This document shows, in pieces, positions 5,389 through 7,224 of a stretch of DNA of 7,224 nt. The DNA comes from an archaeon CG07_land_8_20_14_0_80_38_8 (GTDB lineage: Archaea > Nanobdellota > Nanobdellia > Tiddalikarchaeales > Tiddalikarchaeaceae). How positions within the stretch are numbered: position 1 is the first letter of the stretch; every line of letters begins with the position of its first letter. The notes below the pieces were generated by a model. The model was given only the letters and a program-made list of their open reading frames with translations, ran no database searches and had not been told where the DNA came from. The DNA is taken from positions 1-7,224 of the forward strand of contig PEWF01000001.1 of NCBI GenBank assembly GCA_002779595.1. The letters are read 5' to 3'. The translations under genes were made by a program, and so were the position numbers.

Positions 5389-6237
5389 ATGATTTTTCGT
5401 GAGAGAGTTTCTTTAACTCTTGAAAGGAACCTGATTAACGCTGTTGATGCCACTGTTGACGGGAATAGAGTCAGGAACAGGAGCCATGCAGTGGAAGTAT
5501 TGTTAACCAAAGCATTAGGCGACAAAAGAGTTACTAAAGCATTGATTCTTGCAGGAGGGAAAGGCACGCGCCTGCGCCCCATCACTTATGAGATTCCGAA
5601 GCCAATGGTTCCTGTGCAGGGACGCCCTTTATTGGAGCACACTGTTGATTTTCTGAAAGAGCATAATATTAAGCACATTATTTTATCAATAGGTTTCTTG
5701 GGCAATAAGATAATGGAGCACTTTGGTGACGGCAGCAAGTTCGGGGTGAAGATAGATTATGTCAGTGATGATGAGCCCACAGGCACTGCAGGCCCATTGC
5801 GTCTTGCGAAGAAATTTCTGGAAAATTCTTATTTTGTGATGATTAACGGCGACAACTTGTTCAACCTTGACTTGTTCAATATGATAAATGCTCACTTTGA
5901 GAATAATGGAGTTGCAACTATTGCCCTGACAAGCGTTGATGACCCAACAAAGTACGGCGTTGCGCGCCTAAAAGGCAATAAGATTCTTGAATTTCTGGAA
6001 AAACCCAATAAAGAGGATGCGCCTTCAAATTTGATTAATGCAGGAGTGTACTTGTTCAGTCCTGAAATTTTCAAATACGTTCCTGACAAAACTTATTCAA
6101 TGATTGAAACTGAAGTTTTCCCGAAACTTATCAGCGAGGGGCAGTTTTACGGCTACGTCATGGAAGGGCAGTGGCTGCCTGCGGGAACTCCTGACGAGTA
6201 CGAGCGCGCAATTAAGGAATGGAAAGGATTCAAATGA
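5389..6237 (+). CDS. Ribbon-helix-helix DNA-binding domain fused to sugar-1-phosphate nucleotidyltransferase
   Basis: The 282-residue protein has two parts. Residues 5-45 fit a CopG/Arc-type ribbon-helix-helix: strand RVSLT (6-10), helix A about 12-23, then NRS (30-32) capping helix B to about 44. R6, S8 and T10 align with the DNA-contacting strand residues of CopG as I recall them. After a short linker, residues 50-282 are a nucleotidyltransferase of the mannose-1-phosphate guanylyl/glucose-1-phosphate thymidylyl type: LAGGKGTRLRP at 54-64, KPMVPV at 71-76, TGTAGPLR at 131-138, NGD with D155, EKP at 204-206 and NAGVYLF at 217-223. The second metal Asp expected in WLDxGT is Pro (P264 in WLPAGT). 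The frame is continuous and no Met occurs between M1 and M73, so the fusion is not a start-choice artefact. Its TGA overlaps the mutase ATG, suggesting it uses that enzyme's hexose-1-phosphate. Confidence 0.9.
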   Translation: MIFRERVSLTLERNLINAVDATVDGNRVRNRSHAVEVLLTKALGDKRVTKALILAGGKGTRLRPITYEIPKPMVPVQGRPLLEHTVDFLKEHNIKHIILSIGFLGNKIMEHFGDGSKFGVKIDYVSDDEPTGTAGPLRLAKKFLENSYFVMINGDNLFNLDLFNMINAHFENNGVATIALTSVDDPTKYGVARLKGNKILEFLEKPNKEDAPSNLINAGVYLFSPEIFKYVPDKTYSMIETEVFPKLISEGQFYGYVMEGQWLPAGTPDEYERAIKEWKGFK

Positions 6238-7224
6238 CTATTTTCAAAGCGTATGACATAAGGGGAAAGTATCCTGATGAAGTTGATGAGCGTATTGCAG
6301 ACAAAATCGGGAAAGCTTTTGCAGCACTTTTCAAGCCAAGAGTTATTGTTGTCGGGAGTGATATGAGGTTAAGCAGTGATTCATTATCTGAGAGTTTGAT
6401 TAATGGTTTGAAGAATCAGGGTGTTAAAGTTGTTAATGTTGGATTAGTGAGCACTCCAATGTTTTATTATGCAGTGAACAAGTTAAGCGCTGACGCAGGC
6501 GTCATGGTTACTGCCTCACATAACCCGAAAGAGTATAACGGCTTCAAGCTTGTGAAGAAGGGAGCGGAGCCTGTAAATTATGACAACGGCATCATGCAGG
6601 TTGAAAAATTAGTTCAAGAAAATAATTTTAAGGGCGCGAAGAAGGCAGGCACAGTCACTGATGCTGATTTACTGGATGATTATGTCAAGTACGTGGAATC
6701 TTTTGCTGATAATGTTAAGGGTTTGAAGATTGTTGTTGACTGCGGTAACGGCATGGCAGGGAAGACGATTAAGAAATTATTGTCAAATCTTGGTGTTGAT
6801 TCTGTTTTCCTGTTCGACGAGCTGGATGGGAGTTTCCCGAACCATGACGCCAACCCTTTTGATGAAAGGAATACTAAATTTTTGCAGAAGAAAGTGCTTG
6901 AATTAAAGTCTGATGCTGGTTTCGCTTTTGACGGGGACGCTGACAGGTTATTATTAGTTGATGAGAAAGGTGAGCGCGTTGGCGGCGACACTACCACTGC
7001 TGTTATTGCGAGGAAAATTTTGGCAAATCATAAAGGTGAGAAAATTTTGTTTGACCTGCGCTCTTCAAAATGCGTGCCTGAAATTATAAAGAATGATAAC
7101 GGCGTGCCTGTCATTTCAAGAGTTGGGCACTCATTCATTAAGCAGAGGATGAGGGATGAAAATATTATTTTCGCCGGAGAATTATCAGGGCATTATTATT
7201 TCAGGGATAATTTTTACTGCGATT
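6234..7224 (+). CDS. Phosphomannomutase/phosphoglucomutase, 3' end cut off by the window
   Basis: The first 330 residues of an alpha-D-phosphohexomutase are present, roughly three quarters of the usual 450. The start FKAYDIRG (4-11) is typical of the family. The phosphoserine loop TASHNP is at 93-98 with S95 as the phosphorylated serine, DGDADR at 233-238 binds the metal, RVGHSFIK (296-303) is the domain 3 loop, and GELSGHYYF (315-323) binds the sugar. It interconverts hexose-6-phosphate and hexose-1-phosphate in the cytoplasm; mannose is likely, but glucose or glucosamine cannot be excluded. The ATG at 6234 forms an ATGA overlap with the preceding nucleotidyltransferase stop, so the two are probably co-translated and act in consecutive steps towards an NDP-hexose such as GDP-mannose. 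Expression should depend on the promoter and operator upstream of 5389. Confidence 0.93.
   Translation, partial: MTIFKAYDIRGKYPDEVDERIADKIGKAFAALFKPRVIVVGSDMRLSSDSLSESLINGLKNQGVKVVNVGLVSTPMFYYAVNKLSADAGVMVTASHNPKEYNGFKLVKKGAEPVNYDNGIMQVEKLVQENNFKGAKKAGTVTDADLLDDYVKYVESFADNVKGLKIVVDCGNGMAGKTIKKLLSNLGVDSVFLFDELDGSFPNHDANPFDERNTKFLQKKVLELKSDAGFAFDGDADRLLLVDEKGERVGGDTTTAVIARKILANHKGEKILFDLRSSKCVPEIIKNDNGVPVISRVGHSFIKQRMRDENIIFAGELSGHYYFRDNFYCD

Noticed and set aside
5389..5534. Possibility that the RHH fusion is an artefact of a wrong start or frameshift
   Set aside because: The frame is continuous, the leaderless TATA spacing points to the ATG at 5389, and the next Met is residue 73, beyond the nucleotide-binding motif.
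5334..5585. Minus-strand open frame of 83 codons over the RHH region
   Set aside because: It is antisense to the RHH-nucleotidyltransferase gene, has no family motif, and would run through the control region.
6680..6997. Minus-strand 105-codon open frame
   Set aside because: It is antisense to the mutase, including its DGDADR region; serine-rich shadow composition.
1..7224. CRISPR arrays, tRNA or rRNA genes, insertion sequences, riboswitches
   Set aside because: Coding genes fill the window with gaps of at most 89 bases; no spaced repeats, transposase motifs or RNA gene signatures were seen.

Overview
The window looks like a piece of an AT-rich archaeal genome, possibly from a small-genome (DPANN-type) lineage; that lineage is inference only. 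The archaeal call rests on four start codons that each have an AT-rich TATA-like box centred 26-28 bases upstream, the spacing of leaderless archaeal transcripts. It also rests on three ATGA stop/start overlaps, very short intergenic gaps and the family flavour of the proteins. No rRNA, tRNA, CRISPR array or insertion sequence was seen.

Layout, left to right: (1) a 3'-truncated radical SAM protein with a B12-binding-like N-terminal domain (minus strand, 1-1307); (2) a family 2 glycosyltransferase with C-terminal membrane segments (minus, 1348-2193); (3) a 49-base divergent promoter region; (4) a class I SAM-dependent methyltransferase (plus, 2243-2836), whose stop codon overlaps that of the gene converging on it; (5) a three-gene minus-strand operon read from right to left: a UDP-glucuronate decarboxylase-like SDR (4370-5299), then two tandem paralogous sugar-1-phosphate nucleotidyltransferases (3594-4373 and 2833-3597), each junction an ATGA overlap; (6) an 89-base divergent control region (5300-5388) with two promoters, a perfect 19-base inverted repeat and a second, degenerate promoter/half-operator copy; (7) a plus-strand operon starting with a nucleotidyltransferase fused to an N-terminal ribbon-helix-helix DNA-binding domain (5389-6237), coupled by ATGA to a phosphomannomutase/phosphoglucomutase that runs off the right edge.

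Together the genes form a sugar-nucleotide and glycan-assembly locus. The mutase would make hexose-1-phosphate, the nucleotidyltransferases would activate it, the SDR would modify the nucleotide sugar, and the membrane-linked glycosyltransferase would transfer it to a surface glycan or lipid carrier. The methyltransferase and radical SAM enzyme may decorate the product.

The most notable observation is the ribbon-helix-helix/nucleotidyltransferase fusion, with a palindrome lying between its own TATA box and start codon. The palindrome consists of two GTAwTAC boxes centred 10 bp apart. I infer a self-contained, autoregulated enzyme-repressor that may sense its sugar substrate or product and may also control the divergent operon.
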